A stretch of DNA of 49,460 bases from Nautiliaceae bacterium (GCA_027036005.1 JALVTJ010000011.1:1-49460), one strand, 5' to 3'. Positions 30,789 to 40,074 are shown, counted from the first letter of the stretch. Numbers and translations are program-made. The notes: generated by a model from the letters alone, not told the origin.

Positions 30789-30794
30789 TATAAT
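30789..30794 (+). promoter_or_regulatory. -10 box of rpoZ
   Basis: TTTTTGTTATAATTTCATC precedes the rpoZ GTG by about 20 bases. The same TTTTGTTATAAT string precedes metE. Confidence 0.6.
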
Positions 30795-30814
30795 TTCATC
30801 AAAAAAGGACAAAA

Positions 30815-31018
30815 GTGAGAATAGAAAAAATAAATGCAAAAGCGCTCGAAAGAGTAAATTATGACAGATATCTTTTGGCTCAGGCCGTTTCAAAAAGAGT
30901 AAAAGAACTCTTAAACGGAGCAAAACCTCTTATAGACTTACCTAAAAAACATATGCAATTAACCGAAATCGCCGTTTTGGAAATAGCCGAAGGTTTAATC
31001 AAGGTTAATGAAATTTGA
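30815..31018 (+). CDS. rpoZ: RNA polymerase omega subunit
   Basis: A 67-residue subunit that helps assemble RNA polymerase. RIEKINAKALERVNYDRYLLAQAVSKRVKELLNGAK-type sequence and the position before the RelA/SpoT gene identify it. The start codon is GTG, behind AAAAAAGGA. The stop overlaps the spoT start (TTGA). Confidence 0.92.
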   Translation: MRIEKINAKALERVNYDRYLLAQAVSKRVKELLNGAKPLIDLPKKHMQLTEIAVLEIAEGLIKVNEI

Positions 31019-33132
31019 CGGATTTTAATTCTTTACTTGAAAAAATAAAAAAAATACAAACGGTAAATGAAGCTTCTTCTTTGCTTCTTTCCCAAATTGA
31101 TACTCCTAAAATAACAAAAGCACTTGATTTTGCAATAAAAGCACACAAAGGACAAAAAAGAAAAAGCGGGGAAGAATATGTAATACATCCGATTTTGGTC
31201 GCTGTTATTACAAGTTTTTTTAATAAAGACGAAGACATAATTGCTGCTGCAATTTTACATGATGTTGTAGAGGATACCTCCTATACCATTTATTATATAA
31301 AAGATAAATTCGGCGAAAGCGTTGCAAATCTTGTAGAAGGACTCACAAAAATAGTGGAGATAAGAGGAAATTCCTTAATTCCTTCTTATTCTAATGAGGC
31401 ACTTACAAAATCGGCTCTTACTTTTAGAAAAATGTTAACCGCATCTATAAAAGACGTCAGGGTTTTATTGATTAAGCTATGCGATAGACTGCATAATATG
31501 CTAACCCTTTCGGCTTTGCCACCTTACAAACAAAAAAGAATAGCAGAAGAAACACTTGTGGTTTACGCACCTATTGCACATAGACTTGGAATTTCCACAA
31601 TAAAAAATCTTTTGGAAGATTTGGCTTTTAAATATTTACTTCCGGAAGAATATACACAAATTGACGAATATATACAAAAACACAAAAAAGAATTTTTTTT
31701 AAAACTCAACGAAATGACACAAAAAATTGAAAATCTTCTTTTATCAAACGGTTTTTTAAAAGATGAATTTGAAATAAAATCTCGAATTAAACACTATTAT
31801 TCCACATATTTGAAAATGCAAAGAAAAGGTATATCCATAGAAGAAGTTTTAGATCTTTTAGCCATAAGAATTATTGTTCAAAAACCGATAAATTGTTATG
31901 AAGTTCTTGGACTTGTTCATTTAAATTTCAGACCGTTAATATCGAGATTTAAAGATTATATTGCAATTCCCAAAGAAAACGGATACCAGACAATACACAC
32001 TACTGTTTATGACAAAAATTCAATTATTGAAGTTCAAATAAGAACGTTTGATATGGATAAAAATGCTAAATTTGGAATAGCAGCACACTGGAAATATAAA
32101 CTAAATACTGCAATGCCGAATATAAAATGGCTGGAAAATATGCAATTTGACGAAAATGTAAATGATTTTTACGAACTTGCAAAAAACGATTTGTTTAGCG
32201 AGGATATTGTTGTTTATACGCCTTCATTTGATACAGTTACACTTCCAAGAGGCGCAAGCGCACTCGATTTTGCTTATGCAATTCACTCCGATATCGGAAA
32301 TAAAGCGGTCGAAGCCTTAGTTAATAAGGAAAAGGTCTCTTTGCTTCATCAATTAAAAACGGGAGATATTGTCAAAATTATCACTGGTAATGAAATTATT
32401 CCTAGATGCAGCTGGATAAATGCTCTAAAAACGGCAAAAGCAAAATACGAACAAAGAAAAATTTGCAGACAAAAAGAAAAAGAGATAAACAGAAAACTCG
32501 CACTGGCTATATTAAGCACAATATTTGATCTCAATGAACTAAAAATAAGAGCGTTGATAAAAGCCAATGATTTATGCGAAAATATTCCGAAAATTGTTGA
32601 TGACGAAACATTTTTAAAAGATGTTATTAAAAAAATCACAATAACAATAAAAAAAAGGAATTTAATTTATTTGAAAAAAACAAAATTAAAAGAATATATC
32701 TTCGGAAATATCAAAATATTAAGTAACAAACCTATAAATGATATACGTTTTAATTATTGCTGTCATCCCAAATTCGGAGATAAAATACTTGGAATTTTGG
32801 ATAAAAAAGAAGTTGAAATTCATCACAGATTTTGTAATAATGCCGAAAAAAAACTAAAAAAAGCCGTTTTTGTAAAATGGATTTTTAATGAACAAAACAG
32901 ATATTTATTAGTGGTATCACTGCAAAACAAAAAAGGCGAATTGGCAAAATTCATATCGTTTTTAACAAAAATGGGTATTTTTATACATTCGATCAATTTG
33001 GGAAACGATTCGAATAATTGCAAAATAGAAATTGAATTCGATAAGAAAAAATATGATATGATAAAAGGAAAATTAAATAAAAACTATAATGTTATAGAAT
33101 TTGTTTCAAAAAAAGACGCATATAACTGGTGA
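31015..33132 (+). CDS. spoT: bifunctional (p)ppGpp synthase/hydrolase
   Basis: The RelA/SpoT homologue for stringent-response alarmone turnover. The 705-residue protein has an HD hydrolase domain (AAILHDVVEDTSYT near 80-93), a synthetase domain (SRIKHYYSTYLKMQRKG, GYQTIHTTVY, EVQIRTFDMD), a TGS domain (VVYTPSFDTVTLPRGASALDFAYAIHSDIG) and a C-terminal ACT-like region. Both catalytic sites look intact, so one enzyme likely does both jobs. The start is TTG overlapping the rpoZ stop. Confidence 0.93.
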   Translation: MTDFNSLLEKIKKIQTVNEASSLLLSQIDTPKITKALDFAIKAHKGQKRKSGEEYVIHPILVAVITSFFNKDEDIIAAAILHDVVEDTSYTIYYIKDKFGESVANLVEGLTKIVEIRGNSLIPSYSNEALTKSALTFRKMLTASIKDVRVLLIKLCDRLHNMLTLSALPPYKQKRIAEETLVVYAPIAHRLGISTIKNLLEDLAFKYLLPEEYTQIDEYIQKHKKEFFLKLNEMTQKIENLLLSNGFLKDEFEIKSRIKHYYSTYLKMQRKGISIEEVLDLLAIRIIVQKPINCYEVLGLVHLNFRPLISRFKDYIAIPKENGYQTIHTTVYDKNSIIEVQIRTFDMDKNAKFGIAAHWKYKLNTAMPNIKWLENMQFDENVNDFYELAKNDLFSEDIVVYTPSFDTVTLPRGASALDFAYAIHSDIGNKAVEALVNKEKVSLLHQLKTGDIVKIITGNEIIPRCSWINALKTAKAKYEQRKICRQKEKEINRKLALAILSTIFDLNELKIRALIKANDLCENIPKIVDDETFLKDVIKKITITIKKRNLIYLKKTKLKEYIFGNIKILSNKPINDIRFNYCCHPKFGDKILGILDKKEVEIHHRFCNNAEKKLKKAVFVKWIFNEQNRYLLVVSLQNKKGELAKFISFLTKMGIFIHSINLGNDSNNCKIEIEFDKKKYDMIKGKLNKNYNVIEFVSKKDAYNW

Positions 33133-33167
33133 ATGAGTAAACGAGTAAATGGGCGAATGCGTAAAGG
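33131..33167 (+). repeat. degenerate GAGTAAA-type repeat after spoT
   Basis: The sequence runs through variants of one short word: GAATGAGTAAAC, GAGTAAATG, GGCGAATGCGTAAAG. It begins within the spoT stop codon region. The ten-base string AACGAGTAAA (33140-33149) occurs again, inverted, before rho (47195-47204). Confidence 0.6.
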
Positions 33168-33193
33168 GATTATATATAAATTAAAGGAGAATT

Positions 33194-34399
33194 ATGAGCG
33201 AGAAAATAAAAACAGCACTCAAAGAAATTCAAAGAGGGACAAGCGAAATAATAGGACTTGAAAAAATTGAAGATATGGTTAAAAATTTTTTTAAAACAGG
33301 TAAAAGATTTACAATAAAAGCAGGTTTTGATCCGACTGCTCCCGATTTGCATTTAGGACATACCGTTTTGCTGCAAAAGTTAAAAACCTTTCAAAAATAC
33401 GGAGCGAGAGTGCAGTTTTTAATCGGTGATTTTACTGCTCAAATAGGTGATCCGAGTGGAAAAAGCAAAACCAGAAAAATGTTAACTCCCGAAGAAGTGG
33501 TTAAAAATGCCCAAACTTACAAAGAACAGGTATTTAAAATTTTAGATCCTGTACTAACGGATATCGTATTCAATTCAAAATGGCTAAATGCTCTTGGAGC
33601 AGCGGGATTGCTTGAACTTACTACTACTTATACGGTTGCGAGAATGCTTGAAAGAGATGATTTTGAAAAACGTTTTAAATCAAATACCCCTATTGCAATA
33701 AGCGAATTTATTTATCCTCTCCTTCAAGGATATGACAGTGTTGCACTTAAATGCGATATAGAAATAGGCGGAACGGATCAAAAATTTAATCTTTTAATGG
33801 GAAGACAGCTTCAAAAAGTTTATAATATAGGAAAAGAACAAAGCGTTATTATGATGCCTCTTTTGGTAGGACTTGACGGAATAAATAAAATGAGCAAATC
33901 TTTGGGAAATTATATAGGTATAACGGAAGATGCAAATACAATATTTGCAAAAGTTCTTTCAATCTCGGACGAGCTTATGTGGAATTGGTATGAACTATTA
34001 AGCGAAAAATCACTTGAAGAGATAGAAAAACTAAAAGTTGAAGCTCAAAAAGGACGTAATCCAAAAGAGATTAAAGAACTACTGGCAATTGAAATTGTTG
34101 ATAGATTTCACGGAAAAGGTGCAGGCGAAAAAGCAAAAGAACATTTTGATAAAATACACAAACAAAACAAATTACCGGATGATATGCCTGAGTTTGAATT
34201 TGAACCTATAAACATTGTGGATGCGTTGGTTAAAACCAATCTGGCAAATTCAAAAAGTGAAGCGAGAAGACATATAAAAGGCGGGGGCGTAAAAATAAAC
34301 CAAGAAAAAATATCTTCTCAGGATATGGAACTTCAAAGCGGTAAAGAATATATATTGCAAATAGGCAAAAGAAGATTTGCCAAAGTAAAAATTAAATAA
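33194..34399 (+). CDS. tyrS: tyrosyl-tRNA synthetase
   Basis: Charges tRNA-Tyr. The 401-residue class I enzyme has [11 protein letters not shown] (HIGH motif) and [12 protein letters not shown] (KMSKS), followed by a C-terminal S4 domain ([21 protein letters not shown]). AAAGGAGA precedes the ATG. The order spoT-tyrS-NMO-like-amidase is shared with C. jejuni. Confidence 0.96.
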   Translation: MSEKIKTALKEIQRGTSEIIGLEKIEDMVKNFFKTGKRFTIKAGFDPTAPDLHLGHTVLLQKLKTFQKYGARVQFLIGDFTAQIGDPSGKSKTRKMLTPEEVVKNAQTYKEQVFKILDPVLTDIVFNSKWLNALGAAGLLELTTTYTVARMLERDDFEKRFKSNTPIAISEFIYPLLQGYDSVALKCDIEIGGTDQKFNLLMGRQLQKVYNIGKEQSVIMMPLLVGLDGINKMSKSLGNYIGITEDANTIFAKVLSISDELMWNWYELLSEKSLEEIEKLKVEAQKGRNPKEIKELLAIEIVDRFHGKGAGEKAKEHFDKIHKQNKLPDDMPEFEFEPINIVDALVKTNLANSKSEARRHIKGGGVKINQEKISSQDMELQSGKEYILQIGKRRFAKVKIK

Positions 34400-34411
34400 A
34401 CGGAGTTACAA

Positions 34412-35524
34412 ATGGGTGAAGGTATAAAACCTCTAAAAATAGGCAAACATATAATTAAATATCCTATTTTTCAAGGCGGAATGGGACTTGGAATAAGCTG
34501 GGATAGATTAGCCGGGAATGTCAGTAAAGAAGGCGGACTTGGAATAATAAGCACGGTAGGAACAGGATATTACGAAAACAAAAAATATTCTAAAAAACTT
34601 GTTGAGGGAAGACCTCTTTTAGAAGAGAATTTTTATAATAAACAAGCTCTTTTTAAAATTTTCGAAAACGCAAGAAAAATTTGTGGTGATGCACCTCTTG
34701 GTGCAAATGTATTATATGCCATAAACGATTACGGCAGGGTTGTTAGAGATTCGTGCGAAGCCGGAGCCGATATGATTATAACAGGAGCCGGTCTTCCTAT
34801 GGATATGCCTGAATTCACCAAAAATTTTCCGGATGTTGCATTAATTCCGATAGTTTCAACCGGAAGAGCATTTAGGCTTATTGCAAAAAGATGGGAAAAA
34901 CGATACAAAAAAATTCCTGATGCTGTTATAGTAGAAGGTCCTTTAAGCGGAGGTCATCAAGGATTTAAATATGAAGACTGTTTTAAAGAAGAGAATCAGC
35001 TTGAAAACTTAATTCCGGATGTCAGGGAAGAAGTCGACAAATGGGATAAAACCATTCCTATAATAGCGGCAGGAGGAATATGGGATGCAAAGGACATTAA
35101 AAAATTCCTTTCCCTCGGAGCAAATGGCGTTCAAATAGGAACTAGATTCGCTCTGACATATGAATGCGATGCAAGTGATGAATGGAAAAATGTTCTCTTA
35201 AATGCAACAAAAGAGGATATTATTTTAATGAAATCGCCGGTAGGCTATCCTGCAAGAGGCATAAGGACTAATTTAATAGAAAAAGTGGAAAAAAGGCAAG
35301 GTCTTGCGATTAAATGTATTTCAAATTGTGTTTTCCCATGCCACAGAGGCGAAGAAGCAAAAAAAGTTGGATACTGTATTGCGGACAGATTAGCAGACGG
35401 ATATATGGGCGAAAAAAAATGGGGACTTTTTTTCAGTGGAGCGTATGCTTATAAAACAGATAAACTTATTCATGTAAAAGATCTTATAGAAGAGCTTAAA
35501 AAAGGATTTGAAAGCCTTAAATGA
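34412..35524 (+). CDS. nitronate monooxygenase/2-nitropropane dioxygenase family protein
   Basis: A 370-residue flavin-binding TIM-barrel protein. Motifs include YPIFQGGMGLGISW, EGGLGIIS, ADMIITGAGLPMDMP, PVIIAAGGIWDAKD-like PIIAAGGIWDA and GVQIGTRFALTYEC. FMN binding is expected, but the natural substrate is unknown; FabK-like or nitronate oxidase roles are both possible. Its stop overlaps the amidase start by four bases. Confidence 0.88.
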   Translation: MGEGIKPLKIGKHIIKYPIFQGGMGLGISWDRLAGNVSKEGGLGIISTVGTGYYENKKYSKKLVEGRPLLEENFYNKQALFKIFENARKICGDAPLGANVLYAINDYGRVVRDSCEAGADMIITGAGLPMDMPEFTKNFPDVALIPIVSTGRAFRLIAKRWEKRYKKIPDAVIVEGPLSGGHQGFKYEDCFKEENQLENLIPDVREEVDKWDKTIPIIAAGGIWDAKDIKKFLSLGANGVQIGTRFALTYECDASDEWKNVLLNATKEDIILMKSPVGYPARGIRTNLIEKVEKRQGLAIKCISNCVFPCHRGEEAKKVGYCIADRLADGYMGEKKWGLFFSGAYAYKTDKLIHVKDLIEELKKGFESLK

Positions 35525-36897
35525 AATACTCAATACTCAATATTCAAAATTCAATATTTAAAAACTTATATTATTTCTTTTCCCTGTCTTTGCCCTTTTT
35601 GCTTTTTCTTTTTTCTTTATCAATGTCTCTAAATGCCTGTAATACGAAAAATTTCAATACAGCATATCAGGATTATTATAATAACCAACGAATGTATATA
35701 TCGGCAATCCTCGATAATAATACAAATAAAGAAATCAAAGCTTTAAAAGAATTGATTATATGTGGTCAATATTTACATTTCAATGTAAACGATTATAAAA
35801 ACAAACTGAATAAGCTTTTAAAAAAAACCTCTAAAAATCATTTAAATCAGATACGTCATTATAAAATAAAAATTAACATAAAATCTAATGAATATATAAA
35901 AATTATATCCTTTAATCCTTTGAAAATAAAAACAAATACAAATTACAAAATTTTTAATTTAAACACAAAAAAATTATACAAAAAAGTAATAGATTTAAAA
36001 TATGCAATATTACCACAAAGATATGTATTTAAAAAAATAGGATATATAAATTTAAAAATTGCACAATTTAATAAAAAAATCGTTCGAATTGTTTATTATT
36101 CAAAAAAGCCTATAAAACTTTTCGTTAAAAGACAAAAAAATCTTCTGATTTTTTCTTTAAATAACAAAAAAACAAATTTTTTAATAAAAAATAGAAAAAA
36201 AACACCTCTCTTATTTGCAAGAAGAAAAATTATTGTAATAGACCCGGGACACGGAGGGAAAGATAGTGGAGGTATTGGTATTGGTGGAAGAGAAGAAAAA
36301 GTTGCAGTATTACAAATTGCCAAATATGTAGCATATTATCTAAAAAAAGAAGGTTATATTGTTTATCTTACACGCACAAAAGATATTTTCAGACCACTTC
36401 AATGGAGAACACATTTTGCTAATGAAAAACATGCGGATTTATTTATTTCGATTCATTGTAATATTTCTCCTCATCATATAAAATATCCTCACGGAGTAGA
36501 AACATTTTTTCTATCTCCTGCAAGAAGCCAAAGAGCAATGAGAGTTGCAAAACTTGAAAATAAAGGAATAAAAGGACTTAATTATCTTGATCAAAGAGTA
36601 ATTTTGGGATTTTTAAATAAGGATAGAATAATCTCTTCTGACAAATTAGCTATAAATGTTCAAAGCGATATTTTAAAAGAACTTAGAAAACATTATAAAG
36701 ATGTGGTTGATGGAGGTGTGCGTCCCGCTCCTTTTTGGGTATTGGTAGGAACACAAATGCCTGCTATTTTAATAGAAACCGGATTTTTAACAAATCCTAT
36801 GGAAGCAAGAAGACTTTTTGATCCTCGCTATCAGAGATTTCTTGCAAAAGGTATAGTTGAAGGAATTAATTCTTATTTTATACAAAATTCCAAATAA
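35521..36897 (+). CDS. N-acetylmuramoyl-L-alanine amidase (Amidase_3)
   Basis: A periplasmic zinc amidase that cuts the stem peptide from peptidoglycan. The C-terminal 230 residues of this 458-residue protein hold VIDPGHGGKDSGG, GREEKVAV, FISIHCN and AILIETGFLTNP, which include the zinc and catalytic residues. Residues 90-215 may be an AMIN-like targeting domain. A hydrophobic export signal spans about 17-40; it is preceded by 16 residues encoded by the tract TACTCAATACTCAATATTC. It is the likely target of the FtsEX/EnvC-like proteins encoded upstream. Confidence 0.92.
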   Translation: MKYSILNIQNSIFKNLYYFFSLSLPFLLFLFSLSMSLNACNTKNFNTAYQDYYNNQRMYISAILDNNTNKEIKALKELIICGQYLHFNVNDYKNKLNKLLKKTSKNHLNQIRHYKIKINIKSNEYIKIISFNPLKIKTNTNYKIFNLNTKKLYKKVIDLKYAILPQRYVFKKIGYINLKIAQFNKKIVRIVYYSKKPIKLFVKRQKNLLIFSLNNKKTNFLIKNRKKTPLLFARRKIIVIDPGHGGKDSGGIGIGGREEKVAVLQIAKYVAYYLKKEGYIVYLTRTKDIFRPLQWRTHFANEKHADLFISIHCNISPHHIKYPHGVETFFLSPARSQRAMRVAKLENKGIKGLNYLDQRVILGFLNKDRIISSDKLAINVQSDILKELRKHYKDVVDGGVRPAPFWVLVGTQMPAILIETGFLTNPMEARRLFDPRYQRFLAKGIVEGINSYFIQNSK

Positions 36898-37512
36898 TCA
36901 GTTTATAAGCTCAAATTCTTTCGTTTCGAAATTATAATTATAAACTTCTCCACTTTCGATTATATAATACCATCCATAAAGATTAATTTTACCTTTTTCA
37001 AACTTTTCCCTTACAAAATCATAACTTAAAAGATTTTCAAGTTGACGGACAACATTTAATTGTTCTATTTCCCATTCTCTTAAAGCTGCATCTTCAATGT
37101 CTTTTACTTTTTGTTTTAAATCTTTTATCAAATCCAGCCATTTATTTACAATAGGCAAAGTTTTAAGCTTTTCTTCCGGATAAAAAAGAGCCTTTAATCC
37201 TCCGCAATTGCTGTGTCCGCAAACAACTATGTTTTTAACTTCAAGATATTTAACCGCATATTCCAAAATAGAAGCCGTGCATTTATATGTTGAATCATTT
37301 CTATCAAAAGGCGGAATAACATTTGCAATATTTCTTACAACAAAAAGCTCGCCGGGAATAGTTTTTGTAATTAAATTTGGCACCACCCTGCTATCACTAC
37401 AACCTACATAAAACGTATGGGGTTTTTGACCTTTTTTAAGACCTTGAAAAAATTCTTTGTCTCTTTCGAAATCTTCTCTTTTGAATTTTACAATTCCTTC
37501 AATAATCGGCAT
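36898..37512 (-). CDS. beta-class carbonic anhydrase
   Basis: Interconverts CO2 and bicarbonate, which is useful to an autotrophic or CO2-requiring organism. The 204-residue protein has zinc ligands Cys38 (GCSDSR, with Asp40 and Arg42), His100 and Cys103 (CGHSNCGG). It has no signal peptide, so it is cytoplasmic. Its stop codon directly abuts the stop of the convergent amidase gene. Confidence 0.94.
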   Translation of the reverse strand: MPIIEGIVKFKREDFERDKEFFQGLKKGQKPHTFYVGCSDSRVVPNLITKTIPGELFVVRNIANVIPPFDRNDSTYKCTASILEYAVKYLEVKNIVVCGHSNCGGLKALFYPEEKLKTLPIVNKWLDLIKDLKQKVKDIEDAALREWEIEQLNVVRQLENLLSYDFVREKFEKGKINLYGWYYIIESGEVYNYNFETKEFELIN

Positions 37513-37521
37513 TTAATCTCC

Positions 37522-38703
37522 TTAAATTTGATTTATCAATCTTTCAACTGTTTCGATAACGTTTTTAATAGAATTTATATTTACCCTCTCTCTTATCGAA
37601 TGCGGATTTTCAATTAACGGTCCGAAACTCGCCATTGCAACTTTTGGAAATTTTTCTTTCAAAACGGCACATTCAAGCCCCGCATGAATTATATTTAGTT
37701 TTGCTTTAGATATTTTTTGAAGTTTTATGGCAAAAGGGCTTTTTTCTTTCTGCCATGCCGGATATTCATTTTCAAAACATATTTCACAACCGAGTGTTTT
37801 CATTTTAATATATTCTTTAAGTTCTTGCAAACCTTCTTTGGAATTTGCTCTTGCACTTAAAATTATATTATTTTCTTCTATCATAGCAAAATTTACAGAT
37901 TTTTTCGGAATTTTAAATTCAAAATCGTATTCCAATACTCCATGGGGAATTTTTCTCAAAAATTTCAAATATTCATTGTCATAAATTTCAATTTCTTCTT
38001 TGCCTTCGAAAACCTCTAAGGCATAAGCGTTAGAAGGAATTGAATTTGTTCTCTCCCCCCCCTTTATAAAAGCCAAAGAATCTATTTTATGAATAAGTTC
38101 TATTATTGCATTGGGAATGTTTTTGTCGATATCAACCCCGCTGTGTCCGCCGGGGAGGTTTTCAACACTCACTTTTCCAAGAATTCCTTTTATTTTTTCC
38201 TTTTTTAAAGGAAATTTTATTTTTATATCCACTCCTCCTGCACAGCCTATTAATATTTCTTTGTCATTTTCGCTATCAAGATTTAACAAATAAGGAGATT
38301 GGATTTTTAGTTTCAGATTTTTGGCACCTATAAGTCCTATTTCTTCGTCGTTTGTAAATAAATATTCTATGCTTTTGTATTTTTCCATAAAATAGATCAT
38401 CATAGCAACGCCTATTGAGTTATCAGCACCAAGAGATGAATTTTTTGCTTTAAGCCAGCCGTTTTCTTCAATAATTTCAATATCAGGAGCGTTTCCTACA
38501 CATACCATATCGATATGGGCTTGAAGACAAATTTTGGGATTTTTTGGACTTATTAATATATTGCCCGCTTCATCGCAAAGAGGCTCAAAACCTTTTGATT
38601 TTGCATATTCAACTAAAAATTTTCTCAATTTTTCAGTGTCTCCGCTGCAATGAGGAATTTTCGTAATTTTTTTGAAATATTCCAATACTTTTTTAACGTT
38701 CAT
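37522..38703 (-). CDS. pepD: aminoacyl-histidine dipeptidase (PepD, M20 family)
   Basis: A 393-residue cytosolic metallo-dipeptidase. Metal-site motifs are CLQAHIDMVC, SSLGADNSIGVAMM, FTNDEEIGLIGA and NLPGGHSGVDID; the C-terminus has IHAGLECAVLKEKFP and NPHSIRERVNI, typical of PepD. It is shorter than the 485-residue E. coli protein. It lies nine bases upstream of the carbonic anhydrase gene, so the two may be co-transcribed. Confidence 0.92.
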   Translation of the reverse strand: MNVKKVLEYFKKITKIPHCSGDTEKLRKFLVEYAKSKGFEPLCDEAGNILISPKNPKICLQAHIDMVCVGNAPDIEIIEENGWLKAKNSSLGADNSIGVAMMIYFMEKYKSIEYLFTNDEEIGLIGAKNLKLKIQSPYLLNLDSENDKEILIGCAGGVDIKIKFPLKKEKIKGILGKVSVENLPGGHSGVDIDKNIPNAIIELIHKIDSLAFIKGGERTNSIPSNAYALEVFEGKEEIEIYDNEYLKFLRKIPHGVLEYDFEFKIPKKSVNFAMIEENNIILSARANSKEGLQELKEYIKMKTLGCEICFENEYPAWQKEKSPFAIKLQKISKAKLNIIHAGLECAVLKEKFPKVAMASFGPLIENPHSIRERVNINSIKNVIETVERLINQI

Positions 38704-38716
38704 TTTTATCCTTTGA

Positions 38717-38722
38717 TATAAT
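38717..38722 (+). promoter_or_regulatory. -10 box of the small lipoprotein gene
   Basis: TTTGATATAATTTCC lies 18 bases before the lipoprotein ATG, in the recurrent TTTGATATAAT form. Confidence 0.55.
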
Positions 38723-38739
38723 TTCCAAAAAGGTTAGTA

Positions 38740-38946
38740 ATGAAATATATTTTCTTAATAATACCATTTTTTTTTCTTGGCTGTGTAAATAAAACGGGAA
38801 TTTCTCTAAAAGCTTACCCTGATTGTGAAGAAAATTACGATTTATATGGAGTTTATTATTACAAATGCAACGATAATTTTTATAATTTTAAAGTCAATCC
38901 GTATACATTAAAAAAACAAAAGCAAACCTGTCTTGATTGTAATTAA
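38740..38946 (+). CDS. small cysteine-containing lipoprotein
   Basis: A 68-residue protein of unknown function. MKYIFLIIPFFFLGC is a lipoprotein signal with Cys15 as the acylated residue. The mature part contains four more cysteines (PDC, YKC and TCLDC) and many Tyr and Asn residues. It has its own promoter and an AAAAAGG ribosome site. It is followed by an inverted copy of the window's CCAATACA repeat. Confidence 0.75.
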   Translation: MKYIFLIIPFFFLGCVNKTGISLKAYPDCEENYDLYGVYYYKCNDNFYNFKVNPYTLKKQKQTCLDCN

Positions 38947-38956
38947 CATTATTGTA

Positions 38957-39030
38957 ATTGGTGTATTGGTATATTTGTCATTTAATCCAATATACCAATA
39001 ACAAATATACTAATAACTAAAATATACCTT
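38957..39030. repeat. inverted copies of the CCAATACA/CCAATATA repeat
   Basis: Two TGTATTGG-type units read leftward, and CCAATATACCAAT with degenerate copies reads rightward. ATTGGTATATT (38965-38975) and AATATACCAAT (38989-38999) pair perfectly over 11 bases around a 13-base loop. The structure lies between the lipoprotein gene and cmoB and could act as a transcription stop or barrier. Confidence 0.8.
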
Positions 39031-39041
39031 AAAGGACAATA

Positions 39042-39926
39042 TTGAATATAGAAAAAATTTTGAATGAGCGGCAAAAATGGTTTGAATGGAAAAACATTAA
39101 ACCGATATATCTTAAACTAAAAAAGTTTAAAAATAAAGAATTAAAAGTAAAAAGTGTAAAATCAAATGATATTATCGAAATTGAAACTCATGAAAATCCT
39201 GAAATTTTAGAATTAGCAAAAATGCTTATTCCATGGAGAAAAGGTCCTTTTAAAATAAATGATTTATTTATTGATAGCGAATGGAAAAGTTATATAAAAT
39301 GGAACACTATAAAACATTTCTTGAATTTAAAAAACAAAGATATTCTTGATGTCGGATGCAACAACGGTTATCATATGTTTAGAATGCTGCAATTTAATCC
39401 AAAAAGCATCACCGGGTTTGATCCGAGTGCGCTTTTTAATCTTCAATTCGAATTTATAAATTCATTTATTAAAAGTAATATAGAATATAAACTTCTTGGG
39501 GTTGAGCATATACCCTTTTACGAAAAAAAATTCGATGTTATTTTTTGTATGGGTGTTTTATATCACAGGCGTGATCCGATAGATATGTTAAAAGAATTAA
39601 AAACTGGGCTTAAAAAAAACGGAGAAGTAATTTTAGATACGTTAATTATTGAAGGAAGCGGTGAATATGTTTTATCTCCTATGCGTTATGCGAAAATGAA
39701 AAACGTCTATTTTATTCCTACTTTAAAAGCTCTTTATAATTGGATTGAAAGAGCAGGGTTTAAAGAGATAGAATTCATAGGCAAAAGATATACAACAACA
39801 AACGAACAGCGCAAAACCCAATGGATCGAAGGTGAGAGTTTAGAAAGGTTTTTGAACAAATCGCAAACAAAAACAGTAGAAGGGTATGACCCGCCTCTAC
39901 GGTTGTATTTAAAACTTAAAAAATAA
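39042..39926 (+). CDS. cmoB: tRNA 5-carboxymethoxyuridine methyltransferase CmoB
   Basis: Uses carboxy-S-adenosylmethionine to complete the wobble base cmo5U34. The 294-residue protein has WRKGPFKINDLFIDSEW, the cofactor site DILDVGCNNGYHMFRML, GFDPSALF and CMGVLYHRRDPIDML, all characteristic of CmoB. The start is TTG at 39042, behind AAAGGA at five bases. Its partner cmoA is not in the window. Confidence 0.94.
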   Translation: MNIEKILNERQKWFEWKNIKPIYLKLKKFKNKELKVKSVKSNDIIEIETHENPEILELAKMLIPWRKGPFKINDLFIDSEWKSYIKWNTIKHFLNLKNKDILDVGCNNGYHMFRMLQFNPKSITGFDPSALFNLQFEFINSFIKSNIEYKLLGVEHIPFYEKKFDVIFCMGVLYHRRDPIDMLKELKTGLKKNGEVILDTLIIEGSGEYVLSPMRYAKMKNVYFIPTLKALYNWIERAGFKEIEFIGKRYTTTNEQRKTQWIEGESLERFLNKSQTKTVEGYDPPLRLYLKLKK

Positions 39927-40022
39927 TTATTCCGGTTTGGCATTTACCATAAAATAATAAACTAACGCTATAAAAATCACAGCAATACCGAAGCTTACAC
40001 CAACAATTAAACCAAAGCTCAT
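39927..40022 (-). CDS. 31-residue single-pass membrane protein
   Basis: A small open frame starting MSFGLIVGVSFGIAVIFIAL, with one membrane helix (residues 3-25) and a polar tail ending NAKPE. It is supported by a strong AAAGGAG ribosome site five bases before the ATG and by its own TATAAT box at 40054-40059. It could be a small subunit of a membrane complex, but no partner is encoded next to it. Its stop abuts the convergent cmoB stop. Confidence 0.7.
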   Translation of the reverse strand: MSFGLIVGVSFGIAVIFIALVYYFMVNAKPE

Positions 40023-40053
40023 TTTTTCTCCTTTTTTGTTTAGATATAGTAAA

Positions 40054-40059
40054 ATTATA
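40054..40059 (-). promoter_or_regulatory. -10 box of the 31-residue membrane protein gene
   Basis: The minus strand reads TTTTTTGTATAATTTTAC, matching the ndk promoter almost exactly. The predicted start leaves a leader of about 25 bases containing AAAGGAG. Confidence 0.55.
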
Positions 40060-40074
40060 CAAAAAAGGATTTAA

